This document shows positions 1 through 7,268 of a stretch of DNA of 14,967 nt, piece by piece. Below the pieces are notes generated by a model. The model ran no database searches, had not been told where the DNA came from, and was given only the letters and a program-made list of their open reading frames with translations. Origin of the DNA: Patescibacteria group bacterium (lineage in GTDB: Bacteria; Patescibacteriota; Minisyncoccia; Phycocordibacterales; CAIRYW01); the NCBI GenBank assembly GCA_030917145.1, contig JAUPVJ010000002.1:1-14967 (forward strand). Reading direction: 5' to 3'. The translations under genes and the position numbers were made by a program. Numbering within the stretch: the first letter of the stretch is position 1; each line of letters begins with the position of its first letter.

Positions 1-1
1 T

Positions 2-760
2 ACTGAGCAAAAAAATAATGTTAATGATATTTCAGTTTACGTAAGAGATCTAAACAATGGACCAGTGATTGGAGTGGATCAAAATTTTTCTTTTGCTCCA
101 GCAAGTCTACTTAAGGTTCCTATGCTTATTGCTTATTTAAAATGGTCAGAAGACAACCCAAAGATTTTAGAAGAAAAATTTGAGTTTAAGAAAAAGATAG
201 ATGTGGGTTATACACAACAGTTTGCGCCAGCTGTGCCTTTGGAAGAAGGAAAAACTTACACCGCTCAAGAGCTCTTAGAAAGCATGATCAAGTATTCAGA
301 CAACCAAGCTTTGGTGCTTTTATTTGAAAGGCTTCCAAGAAAATACCAAGAGGATTTGTATGTTCTTTTAGGTGTAGACCCTAAGCTTATTACTGATCCA
401 AATGCAAGACTTACCACAAAACAGTACAGTGTGTTTTTTAGAATCTTGTTCAACAGCTCTTTTCTTTCTCAAAAAAATTCTGAGTATGCTTTAAAACTTT
501 TGTCTGAAACCAGTTTTACTGATGGGCTCCGCTCAGTAATACCGACAGGGATTACAGTGTCCCATAAGTTTGGTGAAAGAAAAACAAAAGACGGTCTTCA
601 GCAGTTCCATGATTGTGGAATTGTCTATTATCCTAAACACCCACAACTTGTGTGTGTTATGACAAAGGGAGGAAGTGTAGATGATTTGATCAAATCTATT
701 AGAGAAGTTTCTGGGTTTGTATACGATAAAATCCACACACAATATAAAGAAGATTTTTAA
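2..760 (+). CDS. Class-A beta-lactamase-like serine hydrolase, 5'-truncated
   Basis: The reading frame is open from base 2, so the gene begins upstream of the window; 252 codons are present. Numbering from the first visible residue, the penicillin-binding/beta-lactamase fold motifs appear in order: SLLK (35-38, the SxxK nucleophile and lysine), SDN (99-101) and KFG (189-191, in place of KTG), followed by HDCGIVYYP (204-212), one of the last core strands. The usual ExxLN omega-loop motif that carries the deacylating glutamate of true class A beta-lactamases is not visible; DPNARLT occupies that region. I therefore infer a peptidoglycan-acting carboxypeptidase or esterase-like enzyme rather than an antibiotic-resistance enzyme. 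Any signal peptide or membrane anchor would be in the missing N-terminus. The next gene starts 28 bases later with its own promoter. Confidence 0.85.
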   Translation, partial: TEQKNNVNDISVYVRDLNNGPVIGVDQNFSFAPASLLKVPMLIAYLKWSEDNPKILEEKFEFKKKIDVGYTQQFAPAVPLEEGKTYTAQELLESMIKYSDNQALVLLFERLPRKYQEDLYVLLGVDPKLITDPNARLTTKQYSVFFRILFNSSFLSQKNSEYALKLLSETSFTDGLRSVIPTGITVSHKFGERKTKDGLQQFHDCGIVYYPKHPQLVCVMTKGGSVDDLIKSIREVSGFVYDKIHTQYKEDF

Positions 761-773
761 ATTATTTTTAGTG

Positions 774-782
774 TGGTAAAAT
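774..782 (+). promoter_or_regulatory. Extended -10 promoter, leaderless, for the paralogue operon
   Basis: TGGTAAAAT fits an extended -10 element (TGnTAnnAT). It lies six bases before the ATG at 789, so transcription should start at or next to the start codon. No Shine-Dalgarno is present. The same spacing recurs at 9970-9978 and 14277-14285. Confidence 0.55.
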
Positions 783-788
783 CTAGCT

Positions 789-1184
789 ATGAAACTTTTT
801 TCTGGTAAAAGATTAAATTTGTTGCTCGCGATTTTGCTCGTAGGAGCTATTTCTTTTGCTGTCTATTTGCATATGAAAAATGCTCGACTAGAAGCAAACC
901 CAGACGCTTTAGCTGAAGAAGAGTCAAAAGATTTGGCGGCGGAAGTCGGAAGATTTATTTTGCTTCCCAAGGGTGAAATTCCAACTGTTGCAACTGTCAG
1001 TGATCCAGAAAAATTGAAAGATAAACCTTTTTTTGCAAAAGCAAAGGTGGGGGACAAGGTGCTTTTATATCCAGTAGCAAAAAAAGCTTTTCTTTATGAT
1101 CCCGTAGCAAAAAAAGTTCTTGAAGTGGCTCCAATAAATGTAGGGGGTGAAATAGATAAAAGTTTAGAAGTAGACGATGAATAA
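789..1184 (+). CDS. One-TM paralogue family protein, copy 1
   Basis: 131 residues: a short basic N-terminus, one membrane segment (about 9-28), an acidic linker, then a conserved 60-65 residue extracytoplasmic domain. The core of that domain is LPKGEIP (59-65), an SDPEKLKDKPFF stretch (71-82), AKVGDKVLLY (85-94), YDP (103-105) and LEVAPIN (111-117). Three further copies follow directly, so this is the first of a tandem family. I recognise no enzyme or binding motif, and the function is unknown. The membrane segment with an external domain suggests a cell-envelope role (inference). The gene overlaps the next by eight bases (ATGAATAA), which indicates co-transcription and translational coupling. 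Confidence 0.85.
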   Translation: MKLFSGKRLNLLLAILLVGAISFAVYLHMKNARLEANPDALAEEESKDLAAEVGRFILLPKGEIPTVATVSDPEKLKDKPFFAKAKVGDKVLLYPVAKKAFLYDPVAKKVLEVAPINVGGEIDKSLEVDDE

Positions 1185-1704
1185 AGTACCTCGTAAAAAA
1201 AAAGAAACAGTAAAGAAAAAGTCCTCGGTTATTCTTCCTCAAGAAGAACCTGTTGTTTTTGAGGCGTTAGAAACTGGGGTTTCGGTAGAGACTTTTGAAA
1301 CTATTGAGTCTGTCGAAGAAGTAGAAATTTCTGTAAAAAATAAAAATAAATTTTTTACATCAACTAAAATTCTTGCGATTGCTCTAGTGATTGTTTCTTT
1401 GATCGGGCTGTTTCTTTTTGTAAGGTCAAAAAGATTAGGGGGAAATTCTGCAGAAGCAAATGAAAAGAAAGTTAAGGAGGTTGTTGAAAAGGTAGAAAAA
1501 ATTATTGATTTACCTCAAGGGGAATTACCGAGTCTTGCTATAGTCGATGATGTAGACATGCTTCGGGACCAGCCTTTTTTTGCAGATGCAAAGAAAGGGG
1601 ACATGGTTTTGCTTTATGGAAAGGCGCAGAAAGTTTACATATATAACCCAGATGATAATATGATTATCAACGCGTCGTCTTTAAATTTTAATGAAAATAA
1701 ATAA
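1177..1704 (+). CDS. One-TM paralogue family protein, copy 2, with long charged N-terminus
   Basis: 175 residues. Unlike its siblings it has about 60 extra N-terminal residues: a lysine-rich start (KVPRKKKETVKKKS) followed by a glutamate-rich stretch, both predicted cytoplasmic. One membrane segment (about 64-83) follows, then a helical KVKEVVEKVEKI region and the family domain (LPQGELPSLA 112-121, DQPFFADAKKGDMVLLY 131-147, YNP 156-158). The C-terminal EVAPIN motif of copy 1 has diverged to NASSLN, and YDP to YNP, so this is the most divergent copy. It starts inside the stop of copy 1 and is separated from copy 3 by three bases. Function unknown. Confidence 0.85.
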   Translation: MNKVPRKKKETVKKKSSVILPQEEPVVFEALETGVSVETFETIESVEEVEISVKNKNKFFTSTKILAIALVIVSLIGLFLFVRSKRLGGNSAEANEKKVKEVVEKVEKIIDLPQGELPSLAIVDDVDMLRDQPFFADAKKGDMVLLYGKAQKVYIYNPDDNMIINASSLNFNENK

Positions 1705-1707
1705 ATT

Positions 1708-2064
1708 ATGTTAAATAAAAAAAATATTATTTTAATTGGTTTGCTCGTTGTCTTTGTACTTATTGCTTTTTATTTTTATGGAAAAAAAACTGAGGTTCAA
1801 AGTTCTACAGAAGATGCTAATTTAAAAGAAGCAACTGAGCTTGTTGTAGCAGTACGAAAGCTTATTGTGTTGCCAGAAGGAGAGGTGCCGGTGATTGCAA
1901 CAGTTAGCGATCCGGAAGAGCTAAAAGGACAGCCTTTTTTTACGAAAGCTAAAGAAGGGGACAAGGTTTTACTTTACCCTCAGTCAAAAAAAGCATTTCT
2001 CTATGATCCTGTTGCTAACAAGATTTTAGAAGTGGCGCCGATTAATTTAGATAGTAGTAATTAA
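1708..2064 (+). CDS. One-TM paralogue family protein, copy 3
   Basis: 118 residues, the shortest copy: membrane segment at about 6-24 with almost no cytoplasmic tail, then a short linker and the family domain (LPEGEVPVIATVSDPEEL 55-72, QPFFTKAKEGDKVLLY 75-90, YDPVANKILEVAPIN 99-113). The domain is closest to copy 1, sharing ATVSDPE and LEVAPIN, which suggests a relatively recent duplication of those two. No ribosome-binding site precedes the ATG; the upstream stop is three bases away. Function unknown. Confidence 0.85.
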   Translation: MLNKKNIILIGLLVVFVLIAFYFYGKKTEVQSSTEDANLKEATELVVAVRKLIVLPEGEVPVIATVSDPEELKGQPFFTKAKEGDKVLLYPQSKKAFLYDPVANKILEVAPINLDSSN

Positions 2065-2087
2065 TTAAAAAATTATTTTTAAAAAAA

Positions 2088-2480
2088 ATGTCTGAAGAAA
2101 ATATAAATATTTCGAGCGAGGTGCTAAATAAGAGTAAAAAAATTACAAAAATCGTTACTATTCTTTTGGTAGTTGCCGCTTTGTTGAGCGTATTCTTTTT
2201 TATTCAGTATCGCTCAAGTCTTAAAGACCCTGATGCTTTAAATAGAGAAAAGATTGAAAGCTTGGTTGTAAAAGTAGAAAAATTAATTGACCTTCCTCAG
2301 GGGGAGTTACCAACACTTGCAGAAATTACAAGTATTGAAAATTTAAAAGATCAACCATTTTTTGCAAAAGCAAAAGTTGGTGATCAGGTACTTCTTTATA
2401 CTGTAGCAAGAAAAGCATATCTATATGACCCTGTAGCAAATGTGATTGTGGAGGTTGCTTCGGTCAATCTTGGAAACTAA
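2088..2480 (+). CDS. One-TM paralogue family protein, copy 4
   Basis: 130 residues: about 20 polar N-terminal residues, a membrane segment (about 21-40), a helical linker, then the family domain (VKVEKLIDLPQGELPTLAEI 61-80, DQPFFAKAKVGDQVLLY 88-104, YDPVANVIVEVASVNLG 113-129). The linker-plus-domain start resembles copy 2 (EKVEKIIDLPQGELP), so the four copies look like two pairs (1 with 3, 2 with 4), consistent with duplication of a two-gene unit (inference). It is the last gene of the operon; a strong intrinsic terminator starts 11 bases after the stop. Confidence 0.85.
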   Translation: MSEENINISSEVLNKSKKITKIVTILLVVAALLSVFFFIQYRSSLKDPDALNREKIESLVVKVEKLIDLPQGELPTLAEITSIENLKDQPFFAKAKVGDQVLLYTVARKAYLYDPVANVIVEVASVNLGN

Positions 2481-2490
2481 AATTTAAAAA

Positions 2491-2523
2491 CAAAAAACGC
2501 ATGATTTTCTCATGCGTTTTTTG
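2491..2523 (+). terminator. Strong intrinsic terminator after the paralogue operon
   Basis: A perfect 14-bp stem (2491-2504 with 2510-2523) encloses the five-base loop TTTTC. The GC-containing part CGCATGA/TCATGCG is followed by a T-run that continues beyond the stem (2517-2530, broken by one G). The A-run on the 5' arm makes it symmetric, so it could also act on the minus strand. Confidence 0.9.
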
Positions 2524-2534
2524 TTTTTTTGCGA

Positions 2535-2546
2535 TATTATTATAAG
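2535..2546 (+). promoter_or_regulatory. Candidate -10 region for the dockerin/cohesin operon
   Basis: TATTAT (2535-2540) and TATAAG (2541-2546) lie between the terminator and the ATG at 2554. The second, seven bases before the ATG, has the spacing of the other leaderless promoters in the window. No clear -35 or Shine-Dalgarno is seen. Confidence 0.4.
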
Positions 2547-2553
2547 TATAAAT

Positions 2554-3894
2554 ATGAATTTTTCTTTTAGATCTAAAGCCCGGTATTTTGCTGTTATTTT
2601 TATTTTTTTGATTTCGTCTTTTGCCTTGGCTGATGAATTTACATCGAGTTCATTTAAGGTGCTTGATCCTGTGATAGCTCCAGGCGGAGCTGGATATTCA
2701 GAAAGTAGTGGATTTAAACTTTGGAGTACTATGGCGGAAATTGCTTTAGGAGTAAGTGACTCACTTTCTTTTAAGGTGGGGGCTGGATTTTTAAAGTTTC
2801 CATTTGCTTCAACCCCCTCTCTTTCAGCTACAGCTGGTGATGGTTCTGTTGCTCTGTCTTGGACTGCTTCTACGGGTTTTTCTGGTTGGACTGCAACTAG
2901 CTATGATGTTGGTCAATCAACGGCCTCTGCTGGTCCATACACATATACGAATGTCGGTGGTGTGACTTCTTCGACTAGAGCTTCTCTCACAAATGGTACT
3001 ACTTATTATTTTGTGATCGTAGTAAAAGATGCTTTTGGAAACGCGATCGCTACTTCTACTGAAATTTCTTCTACTCCTGTGGCGAGTACTCCAGGTGGAG
3101 GAGGGGGTGGGGGTGGAGGTGGGGGCGGAGGAGATGACGATGAAGAGGGTTCTGCTGACACGGGAGTGATTTTTTCTGGACGAGCATATCCATTAAGTAA
3201 GGTTAGTATTTTAAAAGACGGTCAGCTTGTGCTTACAACAATTGCTGGTCCTGATAGTAATTTCACAGCTAATCTAACAGGGCTCTCTTCTGGAAATTAT
3301 ACTTTTGCTGTTTATGGTGAAGATTCTTCTGGGAGAAGATCAAGTCCTTTTACTTTTCCTATATACATTACGTCCGGTGTTTTGACTCGAATTGGTGGAA
3401 TTTTTATTGCTCCAACGATTGCTGTAGACAAAAAACAAGTAAAACAAGGAGACACTATTGCAATTTTTGGACAAAGTGCTCCATCCGCAAATGTTATCAT
3501 TAATGTAAATTCAGAAAATGAAATTTTTGTAAATCAAAAAAGTGACAGTAGTGGAATATACCTTTTAAATTTTGATAGTTCAGTTCTTGAAATTGGTAAT
3601 CACTCTACAAAATCAAAAGCCTCCGTAAACAATGAATTTAGTTATTTTAGTAATATTGTAAATTTTAAAGTTGGTACTGAAAATATTTCTTTAGATCCTA
3701 CGAAAAAATGCGCCGTTAGGGCTGATTTAAATGGTGATTGTAAGGTAAATCTTGTAGACTTCTCTATAGCAGGTTTTTGGTATAAAAAACCTTTGAGTCT
3801 TGTTTTTGTAAATACAGAGAAAGAAAAATTGAATGGAGATGGAAAAGTAGATCTAGTAGACTTTAGTATAATGGCCTTTAATTGGACAGGGTAA
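2554..3894 (+). CDS. Secreted FN3/Ig-like protein with C-terminal dockerin
   Basis: 446 residues from the ATG at 2554. An upstream in-frame ATG (2512) lies in the terminator hairpin and before the signal peptide, so I reject it. Order of parts: signal peptide ending SSFALA (cleavage after about 26); a repeat-like N-terminal domain (about 30-86, SSGFKLWSTMAEIALG); a fibronectin type III domain (about 88-175); 13 glycines (181-193) then DDDEEG; two Ig-like beta-sandwich regions (about 200-285 and 295-380); and a dockerin with two calcium-loop repeats, DLNGDCKVNLVD (391-402) and KLNGDGKVDLVD (425-436). Repeat 1 has the full DxNxDxxVxxxD pattern; repeat 2 has Lys at the first ligand position. There is no C-terminal anchor, so I infer that it attaches to the cohesin proteins encoded immediately downstream (six-base gap). 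Its cargo or partner role is unknown; no catalytic domain is seen. Confidence 0.85.
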   Translation: MNFSFRSKARYFAVIFIFLISSFALADEFTSSSFKVLDPVIAPGGAGYSESSGFKLWSTMAEIALGVSDSLSFKVGAGFLKFPFASTPSLSATAGDGSVALSWTASTGFSGWTATSYDVGQSTASAGPYTYTNVGGVTSSTRASLTNGTTYYFVIVVKDAFGNAIATSTEISSTPVASTPGGGGGGGGGGGGGDDDEEGSADTGVIFSGRAYPLSKVSILKDGQLVLTTIAGPDSNFTANLTGLSSGNYTFAVYGEDSSGRRSSPFTFPIYITSGVLTRIGGIFIAPTIAVDKKQVKQGDTIAIFGQSAPSANVIINVNSENEIFVNQKSDSSGIYLLNFDSSVLEIGNHSTKSKASVNNEFSYFSNIVNFKVGTENISLDPTKKCAVRADLNGDCKVNLVDFSIAGFWYKKPLSLVFVNTEKEKLNGDGKVDLVDFSIMAFNWTG

Positions 3895-3900
3895 AAACAA

Positions 3901-4782
3901 ATGACAATAAACAATAAACAATTAATCAGAAAAAAATTACTACAGACTGTTTTTTTGTTGTTTTTATGTTTTCTACCATTAAAAAGTTTAGCCGCGGTTA
4001 TTTCTATTGAGTCAGAAAAAAACAATTTTAAAATTGGTGAATTGTTTGTAGTTGAGGTGTTTTTGGATACTGAAAAAGATACTGTGAATGCACTGGAAGG
4101 AAGTTTGGTGTTCCAAGATAAGGTTCTTGAAGTAAAAGAAATTAGAGAAGGAAATTCCGTGATGAATTTTTGGGTAGAAAAGCCTACTTTAATATCAGAA
4201 AATAAGATTGGATTCTCTGGTATTACTCCTCTTGGTATCACAGGTAAAGAAAAGTATCTTTTTTCTGTACTTTTAGAAGCTAAAAAGGATGGCAAGTCAG
4301 ATATTGTTTTAGGTGATGTGCAGGTCTTGAGAAATGATGGCGATGGGGGTAGTGCTGTGGTGAAAAAAAATAATTTCAACTTTGATATTTCTAAAGATTT
4401 GTTTGTTGAGTCACAAGAGGTGTTGGTGGATAATGTACCGCCAGAGATTTTTACTCCGTACATAAGTAGCGATGGTGAAATTTATGAAGGACAAAATTTT
4501 CTTGTTTTTTCTGCACAAGATAAAGGTAAGGGTATTAAGTACTATGAAGTCAGAGAAGGTTTTTTGAGTTTCTTTAAAAAAGCAGAAAGTCCTTACCTTC
4601 TAAAAGATCAGTCTCTTAAAAAACGTATATATGTTAAAGCTTTAGACCTCGATGGTAATAAGCGTGTTGTTGTGATAAATAACTCATTTAATTATTTTAA
4701 TCTTTTGTACGTTATAATTATAGCAATGATCTTCCGAATTATTTTAAAATTTTGGCTTAGAAAAAAATATGAGAAAAAATAG
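3901..4782 (+). CDS. Membrane-anchored cohesin-domain protein 1
   Basis: 293 residues. Signal peptide (about 1-31, ending KSLA); a cohesin-type beta-sandwich (about 33-155) with FKIGELFVVEVFLDT at the start, NFWVEKP (89-95) and LRNDGDG (143-149); a second beta domain (about 179-258) opening NVPPEIFTPYISSDGE and resembling bacterial Ig-like/OmpL47-type repeats (YYEVREG, IYVKALDLDGN); a C-terminal membrane helix (about 263-284); and a short basic tail. The sequence shows an externally displayed cohesin held by a C-terminal anchor. Cohesins bind dockerins in cellulosomes and other surface assemblies, and the gene directly upstream encodes a dockerin, so a matching pair is likely (inference). It overlaps the next gene by 14 bases. 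Confidence 0.82.
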   Translation: MTINNKQLIRKKLLQTVFLLFLCFLPLKSLAAVISIESEKNNFKIGELFVVEVFLDTEKDTVNALEGSLVFQDKVLEVKEIREGNSVMNFWVEKPTLISENKIGFSGITPLGITGKEKYLFSVLLEAKKDGKSDIVLGDVQVLRNDGDGGSAVVKKNNFNFDISKDLFVESQEVLVDNVPPEIFTPYISSDGEIYEGQNFLVFSAQDKGKGIKYYEVREGFLSFFKKAESPYLLKDQSLKKRIYVKALDLDGNKRVVVINNSFNYFNLLYVIIIAMIFRIILKFWLRKKYEKK

Positions 4783-5911
4783 TTTCATAAAATTATTTGC
4801 TCTTTTTTTTCTTTTCCCTGGGATTGCTTTTGGTGCAAGTCTTTCTGTTAGTCCGTCAAATTTTGTTGTAGAAGCAGGCAATCGAATAAGTGTAAAAGTG
4901 GTTGTTTCAAGTGATTCGTCAATCAACGCTGTTTCTGGAAACTTACTTGTTCCACCAGGGTTTTTTGAAATCGAATCAATTTCTAAGGCATCTTCAGTTT
5001 TAAATTTTTGGGTTACTGAGCCTTCTTTTACAAAATCGTCAGGGACTGCACGTTTTGAAGGGGTAGCTTTGAATGGTTTTACTGGAAGTAGTGGAGGGAT
5101 TGTAACTTTAAATTTAAAAGCTTTAAAAACAGGAACTGGAAGTATTTCTTTCCAAACCGGCCAGGTTTTAGCTAACGATGGTCAAGGTACAGATGTAACC
5201 AAAGGGCTCACTGGTGCTACTTTTACAATTAAAGAAGCGAGTGTAAAACCAGTAGTACCTGAAAAGAAACCAGAACCTGTGCCAGTTTTAGCACCGGAAC
5301 CAGAGCCTGCAAAAATTTCATTAAAAGCACCAGAAATTGTTTATGGAAATAAATACGGCGAGCCCGCAATTGTTGGTGTTTCTGAATATCCAAAATCCCA
5401 AGTGCTTCTAACGTTTGTGGCACAAGACGGCTCAAAGATATTTATTACTGGAAACGCAGATGAAGATGGAGGTTTCACCACGTTAGTTCCTCGTATCATT
5501 AAACACGGATCTTACAGTGTGACAGCTACAATGATTGCCGATGACGGAGATAAGAGTTTGGTTTCAAATCAAATTACTATTATTTTTGGAAATTTCTTTT
5601 CTGATATGAGTCTATGGATTTGGTTGTTTTTGCTTATTATTATCTTATTAATTTCTTATCTCATATTTAGATTTGTCTCAAGGTTTTATAAAAATAAAAA
5701 CATCACACCTCTGGTAAAAAAAGAAGTTCATCAAGCCGAAGATGTTTTACATGAATCTTTCAATATTTTGCGTAAAGATGTGTCGCCTAAGAATTTAGGG
5801 AAAGAGAGCACTCTTGGTGAAAAACAAGCACAGATTGATACAATAAAGGAACATTTGGATTATGCTGAAAAAGCAATAACTAAAGAAATTAAAGACATCG
5901 ATTCATTATGA
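4769..5911 (+). CDS. Membrane-anchored cohesin-domain protein 2, with cytoplasmic coiled coil
   Basis: 380 residues. Signal peptide (1-23, ending IAFGA); cohesin domain (about 24-154; VEAGNRISVKVVV, NFWVTEP at 79-85, LANDGQG at 134-140); a proline/glutamate-rich linker (about 160-182, PEKKPEPVPVLAPEPEP); an Ig-like domain (about 184-272); a membrane helix (about 282-302); and a cytoplasmic tail of about 75 residues rich in Glu, Lys and Gln with heptad-like character (VHQAEDVLHESFNILRK, QIDTIKEHLDYAEKAI). The long internal coiled coil is unusual for a simple surface anchor and suggests contact with a cytoplasmic partner or oligomerisation (inference). It starts inside gene 1, and its TGA stop overlaps the next start (ATGA, 5908-5911), so translation is coupled. 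Confidence 0.82.
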   Translation: MRKNSFIKLFALFFLFPGIAFGASLSVSPSNFVVEAGNRISVKVVVSSDSSINAVSGNLLVPPGFFEIESISKASSVLNFWVTEPSFTKSSGTARFEGVALNGFTGSSGGIVTLNLKALKTGTGSISFQTGQVLANDGQGTDVTKGLTGATFTIKEASVKPVVPEKKPEPVPVLAPEPEPAKISLKAPEIVYGNKYGEPAIVGVSEYPKSQVLLTFVAQDGSKIFITGNADEDGGFTTLVPRIIKHGSYSVTATMIADDGDKSLVSNQITIIFGNFFSDMSLWIWLFLLIIILLISYLIFRFVSRFYKNKNITPLVKKEVHQAEDVLHESFNILRKDVSPKNLGKESTLGEKQAQIDTIKEHLDYAEKAITKEIKDIDSL

Positions 5912-7221
5912 TAAATTTTTTAAATAAAAATAATATATCCAAATACTTAGCTATTTTTGTTTTTTTTAGTTTTATTTTTATTCCTTTTAATGCAAGTTCT
6001 CAGACAATTGATGCTTCAAAATTAGTTCCTAGGGTAGAAATTTCTCTTTCTCCAACATCCGGCAGTTTTACTGAGGGAGCTGTTTTTGATGTTCCAATAA
6101 TTTTAAATACAAAAGGGCAAAACGTAAACGGGATTGAGACTAGGTTAGTTTTCGATAAAGACAGGTTGATGATTATTAAGCCTTCGAGTGGGGCTTCTAT
6201 TATCGGTGTTTGGGTAGAACCTCCTAAATATGACAATACAGCTGGTGTTGCAAGTTACATTGGTGTGGTACCAAACGGTATTATGACAAGTTCAGGGCTT
6301 ATAGGCACAGTTTCTTTTAAGGCTTTAAAAGCTGGAAAAGCAAACATAAGAATCAGCTCTAATTCAGCGGTTTTGTTAAATGATGGATTAGGCACAAAAA
6401 CTGAAATTGATTTAGGGCGTGCAGAATATTCTATCGTGCCAAAATCCCCAGAGGGAGTCAGTGTTTTTTCAGAGACGCATCCATTTCAAGGTTCTTGGTA
6501 CAATAACAATAGTCCTATTATTTCTTGGGATCGGGATTCCGGTGTGGAAGGTTTTAGTTTTGTTTTGGATAATAAACCAAACACAATTCCCGAAAGTGTA
6601 ATTAACTCTAATGAAACTTCTAAATCTTTTGAAAATCTTTCCGATGGTTTGTGGTACTTTCATATAAAAGCTGTAAAAAGGGGTGCGTGGGGTACGACCG
6701 GACACTTTCTTGTTCGTGTTGACACCACACCTCCTGCAAAATTTAAACCAGAAGTAAATTATTTAGTTGCAGCGTCTGTGTTAGTAGAAAGAACATTGGT
6801 GTCATTTTTCACTTCAGACAATCTTTCAGGAATAGATCACTATGAGGTAGGGGTAATAGATAAAGCTCAAGCTGTAAGCGAATCTCCTGTATTTACACAA
6901 GCGGAAAGTCCGTTTCAGGTACCATTAAAAGCGGGTGGAAATCTGCGCGTTATAGTTAGAGCGGTTGATAAAGCCGGTAACATTAGAGATGCGTCTATTG
7001 ATGTTAAACCCCCATTAATTCTGACTAAGTTTCTAAAAGATAATATTGTGTTGGTACTGTCTCTCATTATCTTTTTAGGATTGTTTCTGTTGATTACGCA
7101 TTATTTTGTTGGACACCATATATTAAGGTATATTCAACGAGTGTTTGCTATAGCTAAAAGGGAAAGTAAGATCTTGGAAGTTCCGGATGTTGAAAAGCCT
7201 AAGATAAGGAAAAAGAGGTAG
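5908..7221 (+). CDS. Membrane-anchored cohesin-domain protein 3
   Basis: 437 residues. Signal peptide (about 1-31, cleavage near NASS); cohesin domain (about 42-177) with the shared positions GVWVEPP (100-106) and LLNDGLG (156-162); two further beta-sandwich domains (about 185-275, containing SWDRDSGVEGFSFVLD; and about 277-367, opening DTTPPAKFKPEV and containing SDNLSGIDHYEV and VRAVDKAGNIRD, typical of bacterial Ig/cadherin-like repeats); a membrane helix (about 378-400); and a basic tail ending PKIRKKR. It is the longest of the three anchored cohesins, so it may project furthest from the membrane. It is the last gene of the operon; no convincing terminator hairpin follows before the next promoter. 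Confidence 0.82.
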   Translation: MINFLNKNNISKYLAIFVFFSFIFIPFNASSQTIDASKLVPRVEISLSPTSGSFTEGAVFDVPIILNTKGQNVNGIETRLVFDKDRLMIIKPSSGASIIGVWVEPPKYDNTAGVASYIGVVPNGIMTSSGLIGTVSFKALKAGKANIRISSNSAVLLNDGLGTKTEIDLGRAEYSIVPKSPEGVSVFSETHPFQGSWYNNNSPIISWDRDSGVEGFSFVLDNKPNTIPESVINSNETSKSFENLSDGLWYFHIKAVKRGAWGTTGHFLVRVDTTPPAKFKPEVNYLVAASVLVERTLVSFFTSDNLSGIDHYEVGVIDKAQAVSESPVFTQAESPFQVPLKAGGNLRVIVRAVDKAGNIRDASIDVKPPLILTKFLKDNIVLVLSLIIFLGLFLLITHYFVGHHILRYIQRVFAIAKRESKILEVPDVEKPKIRKKR

Positions 7222-7253
7222 TTTCAGGCTGTTTTTTGAATTTTCTTTTGTTT

Positions 7254-7259
7254 TATAAT
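7254..7259 (+). promoter_or_regulatory. -10 TATAAT for the AI-2E/ABC operon
   Basis: A perfect TATAAT lies nine bases before the ATG at 7269. The implied transcription start is within a few bases of that ATG, so the mRNA would have almost no leader. A TTGAAT (7236-7241) upstream is spaced only 12 bases away, too close for a classical -35. Confidence 0.5.
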
Positions 7260-7268
7260 ACAAAAGTA

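Noticed and set aside
2512..2553. Upstream ATG of the dockerin gene
   Set aside because: It lies in the terminator hairpin and upstream of the -10 region, and adds residues ahead of an already complete signal peptide.
3642..4463. Minus-strand open frame of 273 codons
   Set aside because: It is antisense to two well-supported genes (dockerin and cohesin 1), is rich in Ser/Thr/Phe as expected from reversed AT-rich coding sequence, and has no motif.
5911..5911. Alternative genetic code (UGA as glycine, as in some CPR groups)
   Set aside because: TGA acts as a stop at 5909-5911 where the next gene begins, and none of the recognised proteins needs an in-frame TGA read through.
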